The translations under genes and the position numbers were made by a program. Shown in pieces: positions 1 through 4,532 of a stretch of DNA of 5,366 nucleotides. The stretch's first letter is position 1; each line of letters opens with the position of its first letter. Source of the stretch: an uncultured Fretibacterium sp. (GTDB lineage: Bacteria > Synergistota > Synergistia > Synergistales > Aminobacteriaceae); NCBI GenBank assembly GCA_937915755.1, contig CALGGR010000028.1, forward strand, positions 1 to 5,366. The letters run 5' to 3'. The notes beneath the pieces are model-generated. The model saw only the letters and a list, made by a program, of their open reading frames with translations, was not told the origin of the DNA and did not search any database.

Positions 1-325
1 TATTCTCATCCGGTCCAATAGTGGATTTTGACCCCGTATCTAAAGCCTTTGTATCACTAGGATTGTTTGATACGTCATTGTTCAGCATGGCGTTTTTCTG
101 AACATTATTAACGTGTCTTCTAGCAAAATATTCTGGGTATTTAACATCGAGTGAAATAGTCCTAGTAAAGACTCTAGCTTCTTCATGACCCGATTTGCTT
201 GCACAGTAAGTTTCAGCTCTCATTTTGTTTTCTTGCCAGCCTTCGGACAAGAGTTTTTTTCTAGCAGAGGAGTTTTCTCTGTCAAGTTCATTGATAATAG
301 CGGTTGATGATAGAAACTGTATCAT
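1..325 (-). CDS. Unrecognised phage-type protein, partial (C-terminus beyond the left edge)
   Basis: The frame is open from ATG at 325 down to the window edge: 108 complete codons with no stop. I do not recognise the family and assign no function. The start is well supported by an AAGGAGT ribosome binding site at 339-333, 7 bases upstream. The protein begins MIQFLSSTAIINELDREN and is hydrophilic, rich in Asn, Ser, Lys and Glu, with no membrane segment or signal peptide. Residues 12-50 are probably helical and charged. Residues 81-108 (Asn/Ser/Asp/Thr-rich) look like a flexible linker, so a further domain may lie to the left. It lies downstream of and in the same direction as the ssDNA-binding protein gene, separated by 182 bases, so it may belong to the same phage early or replication block. 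The opposite strand is broken by stops, which supports this strand as coding. Confidence 0.7.
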   Translation of the reverse strand, partial: MIQFLSSTAIINELDRENSSARKKLLSEGWQENKMRAETYCASKSGHEEARVFTRTISLDVKYPEYFARRHVNNVQKNAMLNNDVSNNPSDTKALDTGSKSTIGPDEN

Positions 326-332
326 GTTCTAT

Positions 333-339
333 ACTCCTT
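333..339 (-). promoter_or_regulatory. Ribosome binding site of the partial left-edge gene
   Basis: AAGGAGT on the minus strand, 7 bases before the ATG at 325. It fixes the start of the left-edge gene. Confidence 0.75.
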
Positions 340-364
340 TTCTGGAAATAAAAAGACAAAACGG

Positions 365-417
365 AAGCACGGCAAGTGTGGTAAAATAGAACATATCAAA
401 AAAAACATACCGTGCTT
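365..417. repeat. Perfect 8-bp inverted repeat with 37-base loop
   Basis: AAGCACGG at 365-372 and CCGTGCTT at 410-417 are exact reverse complements. The 37-base spacer is AT-rich and includes a run of eight A. It lies just upstream of the left-edge gene, inside its probable 5' leader if the weak promoter at 432-460 is used. It could be a leader hairpin or a two-site operator (arm centres 45 bp apart, about four helical turns). The large loop and lack of a trailing T run argue against an intrinsic terminator. Confidence 0.5.
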
Positions 418-431
418 TATCAGTCTGACGT

Positions 432-460
432 ATAATGGCTAAAGAAGAAAACAGGTTCAA
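432..460 (-). promoter_or_regulatory. Weak candidate promoter for the left-edge gene
   Basis: On the minus strand TTGAAC (460-455) is followed after exactly 17 bases by CATTAT (437-432). Each hexamer matches the sigma-70 consensus at 4 of 6 positions. Transcription would start near 425 and give a leader of about 100 bases containing the 365-417 inverted repeat. The signal is weak; read-through from the gene at 508-1104 is equally possible, since no terminator is evident between them. Confidence 0.25.
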
Positions 461-494
461 CGTTGGCGATATTGAGATCTGAAATCTTCTTTAG
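439..494. repeat. Perfect 10-bp inverted repeat with 36-base loop
   Basis: CTAAAGAAGA at 439-448 and TCTTCTTTAG at 485-494 are exact reverse complements. The 36-base loop contains two small palindromes, CAACGTTG (458-465) and AGATCT (475-480). It lies 14 bases beyond the stop codon of the ssDNA-binding protein gene. It could act as a transcript-end hairpin, but there is no T run after it on the minus strand. Its layout closely resembles the neighbouring repeat at 365-417. Confidence 0.5.
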
Positions 495-507
495 TTAGCG
501 GACGAAA

Positions 508-1104
508 CTACGCGGATTCCTCTGCAAAGTCTTTTTCCGCAAAGACTTCTTCATAAACCTCACAATCATCGTCGAAATCTTCCAGAGCTGAATACCTATG
601 TTTTTTCAGTTCGATGTCGCGCAGATGGTTGTTGTTGTCGAGAATCTGAACGTTATCTAGTATTGCATAGATTATTTTCTTTTGTTCTGCGGCGATATTT
701 GCACAGTCGAAGGTCATAGAGACCCTAGCGAGAGCACCATCACAGATGGAAGTTTTCTTGTCGAGGGGTGTTTTTTGTTTGTCAATTACCTCAGGTTTTT
801 CACGCGACATAGTCCGTAGGTAATATATGTCCTCATTGGTGCTGTGTGTTTTGAGAGGAGAGATGAATTCCTCGAACTTGAGTTCTGTATCCGTGTTTCC
901 GAACATATTTACGGCTTTTTCCTCAAACGCTACACGCATTGCTTCCTGAATAGACGATGTAGTTGTTTCATCGCTCTTGTGAAGGATCAAAGTGGTTCCG
1001 TATTTTTTTGTTCCGAAACGCTTTTTCGGAGACATTAAGTCGCTGTTTATAATTACTACCTCACCTGTTATAACCCTGTTTCCTTTTCTGCGACAATTTT
1101 TCAT
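508..1104 (-). CDS. Phage single-stranded DNA-binding protein, DUF2815/Enc34-like
   Basis: 198 residues, starting at ATG 1104 behind a perfect AGGAGGT site 6 bases upstream. The pattern fits the DUF2815 (Enc34-type) family of phage ssDNA-binding proteins. An early beta-strand region (residues 10-42, RVITGEVVIINSDLMSPKKR then YGTTLILHKSD) is followed by a helix (48-68). The later core VSMTFDCANIAAEQKKIIYAILDNVQIL (128-155) ends with YSALEDF (171-177), where family members typically close. The last 25 residues are strongly acidic (DDDCEVYEEVFAEKDFAEE), as in SSB tails that recruit partner proteins. Expected role: coat ssDNA in the cytoplasm during phage or plasmid replication and recombination, alongside the RecE-like exonuclease at 4533. 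It is divergent from the parB-like gene with a shared control region. The family call rests on remembered sequence pattern, not on a search. Confidence 0.75.
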   Translation of the reverse strand: MKNCRRKGNRVITGEVVIINSDLMSPKKRFGTKKYGTTLILHKSDETTTSSIQEAMRVAFEEKAVNMFGNTDTELKFEEFISPLKTHSTNEDIYYLRTMSREKPEVIDKQKTPLDKKTSICDGALARVSMTFDCANIAAEQKKIIYAILDNVQILDNNNHLRDIELKKHRYSALEDFDDDCEVYEEVFAEKDFAEESA

Positions 1105-1110
1105 TTTGTT

Positions 1111-1117
1111 ACCTCCT
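1111..1117 (-). promoter_or_regulatory. Strong ribosome binding site of the ssDNA-binding protein gene
   Basis: AGGAGGT on the minus strand with a 6-base spacer to ATG 1104. It is among the best sites in the window and predicts high expression, as expected for a DNA-coating protein. Confidence 0.85.
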
Positions 1118-1146
1118 GAAATATTATATTTTTTACAACACGGAAA

Positions 1147-1176
1147 ATTTTAGCATAGCATTCTAAAAAATTGCAA
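1147..1176 (-). promoter_or_regulatory. Promoter of the ssDNA-binding protein gene
   Basis: On the minus strand TTGCAA (1176-1171, 4 of 6) is followed after 18 bases by TAAAAT (1152-1147, 5 of 6), with an extended -10 TGC directly before it. Transcription would start near 1140, about 35 bases before the start codon. A TTTTAG/CTAAAA inverted repeat (1148-1153, 1163-1168) overlaps the -10 and spacer and could be an operator. Confidence 0.5.
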
Positions 1177-1181
1177 CTTTG

Positions 1182-1258
1182 AAATTTTATTTTTTAAGAT
1201 TAGATTATCTCTCGTAGGAGTTCTTCTCCAGTCTGGTCCAGAAGTTAAAATAAAATTT
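1182..1258. repeat. 12-bp AT-only inverted repeat framing the divergent control region
   Basis: AAATTTTATTTT at 1182-1193 and AAAATAAAATTT at 1247-1258 are exact reverse complements with a 53-base interval. The repeat centre (about 1220) coincides with the midpoint of the intergenic region (about 1221). Each arm lies just upstream of one -35 hexamer, which is the place of an AT-rich UP element. I read them as paired UP elements or a cruciform-prone operator. Confidence 0.45.
1217..1244. promoter_or_regulatory. GC-richer palindromic patch, candidate operator
   Basis: In the centre of the AT-rich divergent region are GGAG-TTCTT-CTCC (1217-1229), TCTGG-T-CCAGA (1232-1242), and an outer CTTCT/AGAAG pair (1223-1227, 1240-1244). 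The position midway between two outward promoters suggests a binding site for a regulator of both genes. No regulator is identified in the window; autoregulation by the ParB-like protein is one possibility. Confidence 0.35.
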
Positions 1259-1272
1259 TTGCTCGTATCGTA

Positions 1273-1300
1273 TTTACATTTTAATCGCGCATGATACAAT
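1273..1300 (+). promoter_or_regulatory. Promoter of the parB-like gene
   Basis: TTTACA (1273-1278, 5 of 6 to the -35 consensus), a 16-base spacer, then TACAAT (1295-1300, 5 of 6) preceded by TGA, giving an extended -10. The predicted transcript start near 1307 gives a leader of about 30 bases. The stretch 1292-1303 is nearly identical to the rpn promoter at 2505-2516. Confidence 0.6.
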
Positions 1301-1337
1301 ATAAAAGTCAATTTATTGCGGAAAGGAATATTTTGTT

Positions 1338-2381
1338 ATGTCAACAGAGAAAATGACCGATAAAATACCTGACGAAGAGGTATTGGAGCAGATTAGTTAC
1401 GATGGTCCTGTAAAGTATGTCAGTAGCTCTGAATTGCTCCCGTTTTCAGGGAAGATAAAAGCTGAATGTGATGATGAACAAGACGTTAATGTGAGCAATC
1501 CCTTTGACGTACCAGATGACAATGATCCCGATATGAGAGAGTTACGCAAGGGTATTGAAGAGTACGGGGTTCTGTTTCCTCTGTTAGTACGCAGAAGGGA
1601 AGACGGTAAATATGAATTATTATCGGGCTACAGGAGACAAAAAGCAGTAGACAGCATAAATGAAGAACGAAGAAAAAAATCTGAGGAGGAAATGAAACTT
1701 CCGATAATAGAAATCCCTGACTGCAATGATGACAGAGCAATCGAGATATTGACGACTTCGAACATGCACCGAAAGAAAATAACGTTGAGAGAACAAATCA
1801 AAGCCTGTGGTTTAACGTATCGTGCAAAACGTCATCAGGGGAAAGCGTCTGAAAAGAGTGCGGCAGATATAGTAGGTGAAATGTTCAATGTCAAAGCGAA
1901 GACTGTACAGCGTTATTCAGCCCTTTTGAATCTGAACGATGGATTATTGAGGCTCATCGGTGGAGAGAATGACAGTAGAACTCATTATCGGAATAGTGAA
2001 GGCAAGTTAAAGCTGTCTAGGAGAGCTGGCGAATTATTGTCCACACTGAATAAATCTCAACAGGAGATTGTTCTGCAATTTTTACAGGATGACAATAACT
2101 CAATCCCGATTCCTTTAGCGAGCTGGATCAGAAAGAAATTCAACAATAATCCTGACCTTACTCTGGATGAACTGAAGAATGTTGTTGAAGATTGGAAACG
2201 CTCAAACATGTCTGGAAGTGTTTCTGAACCTGAGAATAAAGGCGAAAAAATCAGCTTTGATGCTCTGCGTACATATTTTCCAGAGCATAGCGAGCAGGAA
2301 ATAATAGCGAAAGTGCACACTTTCTTCAGAAAGTGGCAAGAAGCCGGTAGTCCAGAAGATTTTGAAATAAGGGCATTATGA
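1338..2381 (+). CDS. ParB-like partition/DNA-binding protein (no ParA neighbour)
   Basis: 347 residues from ATG 1338, preceded by AAAGGA at 1322-1327 with a 10-base spacer. A ParB N-terminal domain is visible. VKYVSSSELLPF (25-36) is the first strand and helix. ELRKGIEEYGVLFPLLVRR (68-87) is the 'search and apply' helix and strand. LLSGYRRQKAV (94-104) corresponds to the GERRxRA nucleotide-binding box, with Gly-Tyr replacing Gly-Glu. TSNMHRKKITLREQ (140-153) matches the usual ENxQRxxLxPxEE segment. A helix-turn-helix is likely at 173-200 (SAADIVGEMF then VKAKTVQRYSALLNL). The C-terminal part (305-335, FDALRTYFPEHSEQEI) is a small helical unit I have seen in clostridial ParB-like proteins. No ParA lies beside it, so it may be a partition protein served from elsewhere, or a ParB-fold regulator. 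It probably binds DNA near its own divergent promoter region. Confidence 0.8.
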   Translation: MSTEKMTDKIPDEEVLEQISYDGPVKYVSSSELLPFSGKIKAECDDEQDVNVSNPFDVPDDNDPDMRELRKGIEEYGVLFPLLVRRREDGKYELLSGYRRQKAVDSINEERRKKSEEEMKLPIIEIPDCNDDRAIEILTTSNMHRKKITLREQIKACGLTYRAKRHQGKASEKSAADIVGEMFNVKAKTVQRYSALLNLNDGLLRLIGGENDSRTHYRNSEGKLKLSRRAGELLSTLNKSQQEIVLQFLQDDNNSIPIPLASWIRKKFNNNPDLTLDELKNVVEDWKRSNMSGSVSEPENKGEKISFDALRTYFPEHSEQEIIAKVHTFFRKWQEAGSPEDFEIRAL

Positions 2382-2439
2382 CGATTCTTATATCGTATCA
2401 TTTTTAATCACCATATAAAAAGTATTATATTTGATAATG

Positions 2440-2485
2440 CGCTCGTCTTTACATGTACTGAGTTAAGTATTATAAAAGACGAGCG
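2440..2485. repeat. Perfect 11-bp inverted repeat upstream of rpn (operator or terminator)
   Basis: CGCTCGTCTTT (2440-2450) and AAAGACGAGCG (2475-2485) are exact reverse complements around a 24-base loop that itself contains TACT/AGTA. It begins 58 bases after the parB-like stop and ends 22 bases before the rpn -10. It could end parB transcription (TTATATATAA follows, a poor T run), or bind a regulator just upstream of the rpn promoter. The large loop favours the operator reading. Confidence 0.5.
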
Positions 2486-2504
2486 TTATATATAAGACTT
2501 AATC

Positions 2505-2513
2505 TGATATAAT
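2505..2513 (+). promoter_or_regulatory. Extended -10 promoter of the rpn-recombinase operon
   Basis: TGA directly followed by a perfect TATAAT (2508-2513) is an extended -10. The -35 position has only TTATAT (2486-2491, 16-base spacer), so the extended -10 probably carries recognition. Transcription would start near 2520, about 23 bases before the TTG start. Confidence 0.55.
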
Positions 2514-2542
2514 ATACAAAAAATTCAAGAGATGATTTTTAC

Positions 2543-3397
2543 TTGACAACAGTAAACAGGGAATATAAGGATCGTGTATTTAAGTTTTTATTCGGGAATC
2601 CAGAGAATCGAGAATGGACGCTGGCGTTATATAACGCAATAAACGGTTCTAACTACGATAATCCCGACGATATACAGTTCAATACAATCGAAGACGCTGT
2701 GTATTTGGGCATGAAAAATGACGCTTCATTTATAATTCTTAACAGTCTCAGTTTATGGGAACATCAGAGCAGTTATAATCCTAATATACCGATGAGATTT
2801 TTTATTTACGCGGCTAAACTGTACGAGAAATATATTGCAACCAGCGATTACAATCCTTATAGTAGCAAACTTCAAAAAGTACCTTGTCCGAAGTGTATAT
2901 GTTTCTATAATGGGACTGAAGGCCTGCCTGAGAAAAAACTTCTCAGATTAAGCAAAGCATTTGACTGCGAAGCAGATATAGAAGTAAAAGTAACAATGCT
3001 GAACATTAATTACGGGAAAAACCGTCAGCTTATGGAGGCTTGTAAACCACTTTACGAATATGCGTGGTTAGTTGATGCTATCAGGCGACATCAGGATAAA
3101 GAGAAAAATTTAGAGGCTGCGATTGACGCGGCACTGACTGAAATGCCCGAAGACTTTTTAATCAGAAGTTTTTTACTATCTAATAAAGCGGAGGTAAAAG
3201 GTATGTTTTTAACAGAATATAATCAAGAAAAAGTTTTAGAGCAGGAGCGACTCGAGGCCATAAACGATGACCGCAGACGTGTTGCAAGAGATATGCTTAT
3301 GGATGGAAAACCGCTTAATGAAATAAAAAAATATAGCAGGTTGACAGAGGATGTCATATACAAACTAGCAAAAACACTCGGCATAATGGTAATGTAA
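2543..3397 (+). CDS. Rpn family recombination-promoting nuclease / PD-(D/E)XK transposase-like protein
   Basis: 284 residues, full length for the family. Conserved blocks: REYKDRVFKFLFG (6-18), then the nuclease core KNDASFII (58-65) and WEHQSSYNP (72-80) with Asp60 and Glu73-x-Gln75, then KLYEKYI (92-98) and CFYNGTEG (120-127). The catalytic residues look intact. Rpn proteins are DNA endonucleases linked to RecA-independent recombination and to antiphage toxicity. The start must be TTG 2543: no ATG or GTG lies in frame between the upstream TAA (2510-2512) and the codon, and the next Met (57) would remove the conserved N-terminus. The ribosome binding site is poor (AAGAG, about 11 bases away). 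The C-terminal region lacks the repeated Gly-Arg-Glu-Glu stretches common in clostridial relatives. An internal strong start at 3203 is described separately. The recombinase gene follows 9 bases downstream. Confidence 0.85.
   Translation: MTTVNREYKDRVFKFLFGNPENREWTLALYNAINGSNYDNPDDIQFNTIEDAVYLGMKNDASFIILNSLSLWEHQSSYNPNIPMRFFIYAAKLYEKYIATSDYNPYSSKLQKVPCPKCICFYNGTEGLPEKKLLRLSKAFDCEADIEVKVTMLNINYGKNRQLMEACKPLYEYAWLVDAIRRHQDKEKNLEAAIDAALTEMPEDFLIRSFLLSNKAEVKGMFLTEYNQEKVLEQERLEAINDDRRRVARDMLMDGKPLNEIKKYSRLTEDVIYKLAKTLGIMVM
3190..3195 (+). promoter_or_regulatory. Internal ribosome binding site inside rpn
   Basis: GGAGGT with a 7-base spacer to an in-frame ATG at 3203. It is far better than the site of the full-length gene and as good as any in the window. 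It is encoded by the codons for Ala-Glu-Val, so chance is possible. Confidence 0.5.
3203..3397 (+). CDS. Putative intragenic small protein: C-terminal 64 residues of Rpn (candidate antitoxin)
   Basis: ATG 3203 is in frame with rpn (codon 221) and has a GGAGGT site at the ideal distance. The product would start MFLTEYNQEKVLEQERL and comprise the linker plus the C-terminal helical region (RRVARDMLMDGKPLNEIKK then LTEDVIYKLAKTLG), without any nuclease residue. Established background: in E. coli, Rpn nuclease toxins are blocked by small proteins translated from the 3' end of their own genes. That this distant relative does the same is my inference from the start signals. An alternative is that the site simply reflects the conserved Ala-Glu-Val codons and no separate protein is made, or that it couples translation into the downstream recombinase. 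Confidence 0.45.
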   Translation: MFLTEYNQEKVLEQERLEAINDDRRRVARDMLMDGKPLNEIKKYSRLTEDVIYKLAKTLGIMVM

Positions 3398-3406
3398 AGC
3401 TACATT

Positions 3407-4150
3407 ATGAACAAAATCTACGGATATTGCAGAATCAGCACACCTAAGCAGAATATAGAGCGTCAGGTCAGAAATATTTTGAGTCTTTTCCCACAAGCTA
3501 TCATTGTCCGTGAAGTTTTTTCAGGCACTAAATATCAAGGTCGTCGTGAACTTGAGAAAATTTTAGCAAAAATCACTTCAGGCGATACTATCGTTTTTGA
3601 CAGTGTTTCCAGAATGAGCCGAAATGCTGTCGAAGGATTCAAATTATATGAAGAACTTTATGACAAAGGCGTTGAGCTCGTATTCCTCAAGGAACGCCAT
3701 ATTGATACGTGTACTTATCGTCAGGAGTTGGAGAAACAGGTAAATTTATCTATTACCAGCAGCGATGACATAACTAACGATTTTATCAAAGGAATTATCG
3801 AAGTCCTGAATAAATACATGAAATCTTTGGCGAAAAGACAAATCGAACTAGCATTCCAACAAGCTCAGAAAGAAGTTGACGATCTTCATCAGCGTACTCG
3901 TGAAGGAATCGAAACAGCCAGACGAAATGGAAAACAAATCGGCCAGCGTAAAGGCAGAAAATTCCACATCAAGAAAAAACAGCCAATCAAGGACATCATT
4001 CAGAGACACTCCAGAACATTCGGCGGAAGTCTCAAGGATAAAGAAGTAATAGCTATCATTAACAGTACCCCAGAACTCCATGTGTGCCGTAATGTTTATT
4101 ACAAATACAAGTCCGATTTACAGAGAACCTTAGAATTACAAAATCAGTAA
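3407..4150 (+). CDS. Serine recombinase (resolvase/invertase catalytic domain)
   Basis: 247 residues from ATG 3407. The N-terminal resolvase domain has YCRIS (7-11) with Ser11 as the expected nucleophile and Arg9 beside it, FSGTKYQGR (38-46), and DSVSRMSRNA (65-74) carrying the Asp and two Arg of the active site. A long helix follows (127-170, KGIIEVLNKYMKSLAKRQIE then REGIETARRNGK). A basic linker (180-192) and a short C-terminal helix-turn-helix (199-238, ending CRNVYYKYKSDL) complete it. This is the small 'recombinase family protein' type common on Bacillota phages and integrative elements, not a large serine integrase. It would cut and rejoin DNA at a paired site, for resolution of dimers, inversion, or element movement. 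There is no clear ribosome binding site, and only 9 bases separate it from rpn, so translational coupling is likely. Confidence 0.88.
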   Translation: MNKIYGYCRISTPKQNIERQVRNILSLFPQAIIVREVFSGTKYQGRRELEKILAKITSGDTIVFDSVSRMSRNAVEGFKLYEELYDKGVELVFLKERHIDTCTYRQELEKQVNLSITSSDDITNDFIKGIIEVLNKYMKSLAKRQIELAFQQAQKEVDDLHQRTREGIETARRNGKQIGQRKGRKFHIKKKQPIKDIIQRHSRTFGGSLKDKEVIAIINSTPELHVCRNVYYKYKSDLQRTLELQNQ

Positions 4151-4189
4151 AAGCATTTAGATAACAATAGCTCTTTTAACTCTTGAAAT

Positions 4190-4211
4190 ACATCACAAAG
4201 AAGTGTGATGT
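4190..4211. repeat. 8-bp perfect hairpin 39 bases after the recombinase gene
   Basis: ACATCACA (4190-4197), loop AAGAAG, TGTGATGT (4204-4211). It is a stable small hairpin. No T run follows on the plus strand, so it is not a standard intrinsic terminator. It could stabilise the transcript end or be a protein-binding site. Confidence 0.5.
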
Positions 4212-4517
4212 CAGTATTTACATGGATTCACGGAATTGATATAATTTCTGCCAGTTTACAAAACAACGAAAATTTCTCTGAGAAAATTACCCTGTATTTA
4301 AGATTAACGAATAAGAGCTTGAGAACTTACGTAACTGTAAGTAGTAGTTATCTTTTTGTCTTCTTAACTTACAAGGAATTTCTGAAGAAACAACCAGAAT
4401 TGAACACATGGGGTAAAGTAGCAATAAGAAGCTGACAGCACAGACAGTCGAAGTCAGAAGGTTCATAGGTTACGAAACTCTATGATGAAGTTCTACGTTG
4501 TAATAATTTTTGAAGTC

Positions 4518-4524
4518 AGGAGGG
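4518..4524 (+). promoter_or_regulatory. Ribosome binding site deciding the exonuclease start
   Basis: AGGAGGG, 8 bases before ATG 4533. The frame is open further upstream with ATG codons in tandem at 4482 and 4485, but those lack a ribosome binding site, so 4533 is preferred. A TGT-AATAAT extended -10-like element at 4499-4507 could serve as its promoter; no matching -35 is seen. Confidence 0.75.
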
Positions 4525-4532
4525 CTGATATT

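Larger units (their letters stand above)
4151..4532. other. Palindrome-rich stretch without a convincing gene
   Basis: The 382 bases between the recombinase and the exonuclease hold several short palindromes: ACATCACA/TGTGATGT (4190-4211), TTTCTC-T-GAGAAA (4273-4285), and ACTTAC/GTAAGT (4325-4342), with a further AACTTAC copy at 4366-4372, 42 bp after the one at 4324-4330. A near-copy of the exonuclease ribosome-binding segment occurs at 4450-4461 (11 of 12 bases identical to 4512-4523). A 76-codon open frame (4205-4435) is present but unconvincing. The stretch may contain the recombination site used by the adjacent recombinase. Confidence 0.4.

Noticed and set aside
435..482. 15-codon frame MAKEENRFNVGDIEI on the plus strand
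   Set aside because: No ribosome binding site, and it falls within the arms and loop of the 439-494 inverted repeat. Probably chance.
844..1038. 64-codon open frame on the plus strand
   Set aside because: It lies entirely antisense within the ssDNA-binding protein gene, has no ribosome binding site, and its Cys/Phe/Arg-rich composition is typical of a shadow frame.
1683..1694. AGGAGG followed by ATG inside the parB-like gene, as a possible internal start
   Set aside because: The spacer is only 2 bases, too short for efficient initiation; the sequence is explained by Glu-Glu-Glu-Met codons. This contrasts with the well-spaced internal start in rpn.
1486..1740. 84-codon open frame on the minus strand
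   Set aside because: Antisense inside the parB-like gene, whose domain motifs are clear. The product is Cys/His/Phe-rich and has no start signals.
2035..2043. DnaA-box-like TTGTCCACA
   Set aside because: Single copy, one mismatch, inside the parB-like coding sequence; no cluster or adjacent AT-rich unwinding region.
2057..2401. 114-codon open frame on the minus strand
   Set aside because: Antisense to the 3' end of the parB-like gene, Ser/Cys-rich, with no ribosome binding site or recognisable motif.
3848..4081. 77-codon open frame on the minus strand
   Set aside because: Antisense within the recombinase helix and DNA-binding region; no start signal.
2440..4211. rpn plus recombinase as a classical insertion sequence bounded by the repeats at 2440-2485 and 4190-4211
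   Set aside because: The two repeats share no sequence, and no terminal inverted repeats or target duplications were found flanking the pair.
4205..4435. 76-codon plus-strand frame (GTG 4205 or ATG 4208) with a hydrophobic middle
   Set aside because: The start lies inside a perfect hairpin, there is no proper ribosome binding site, and the product resembles nothing I know. Its codons are not absurd, so a small or decayed gene cannot be excluded; it is left out as a gene call.
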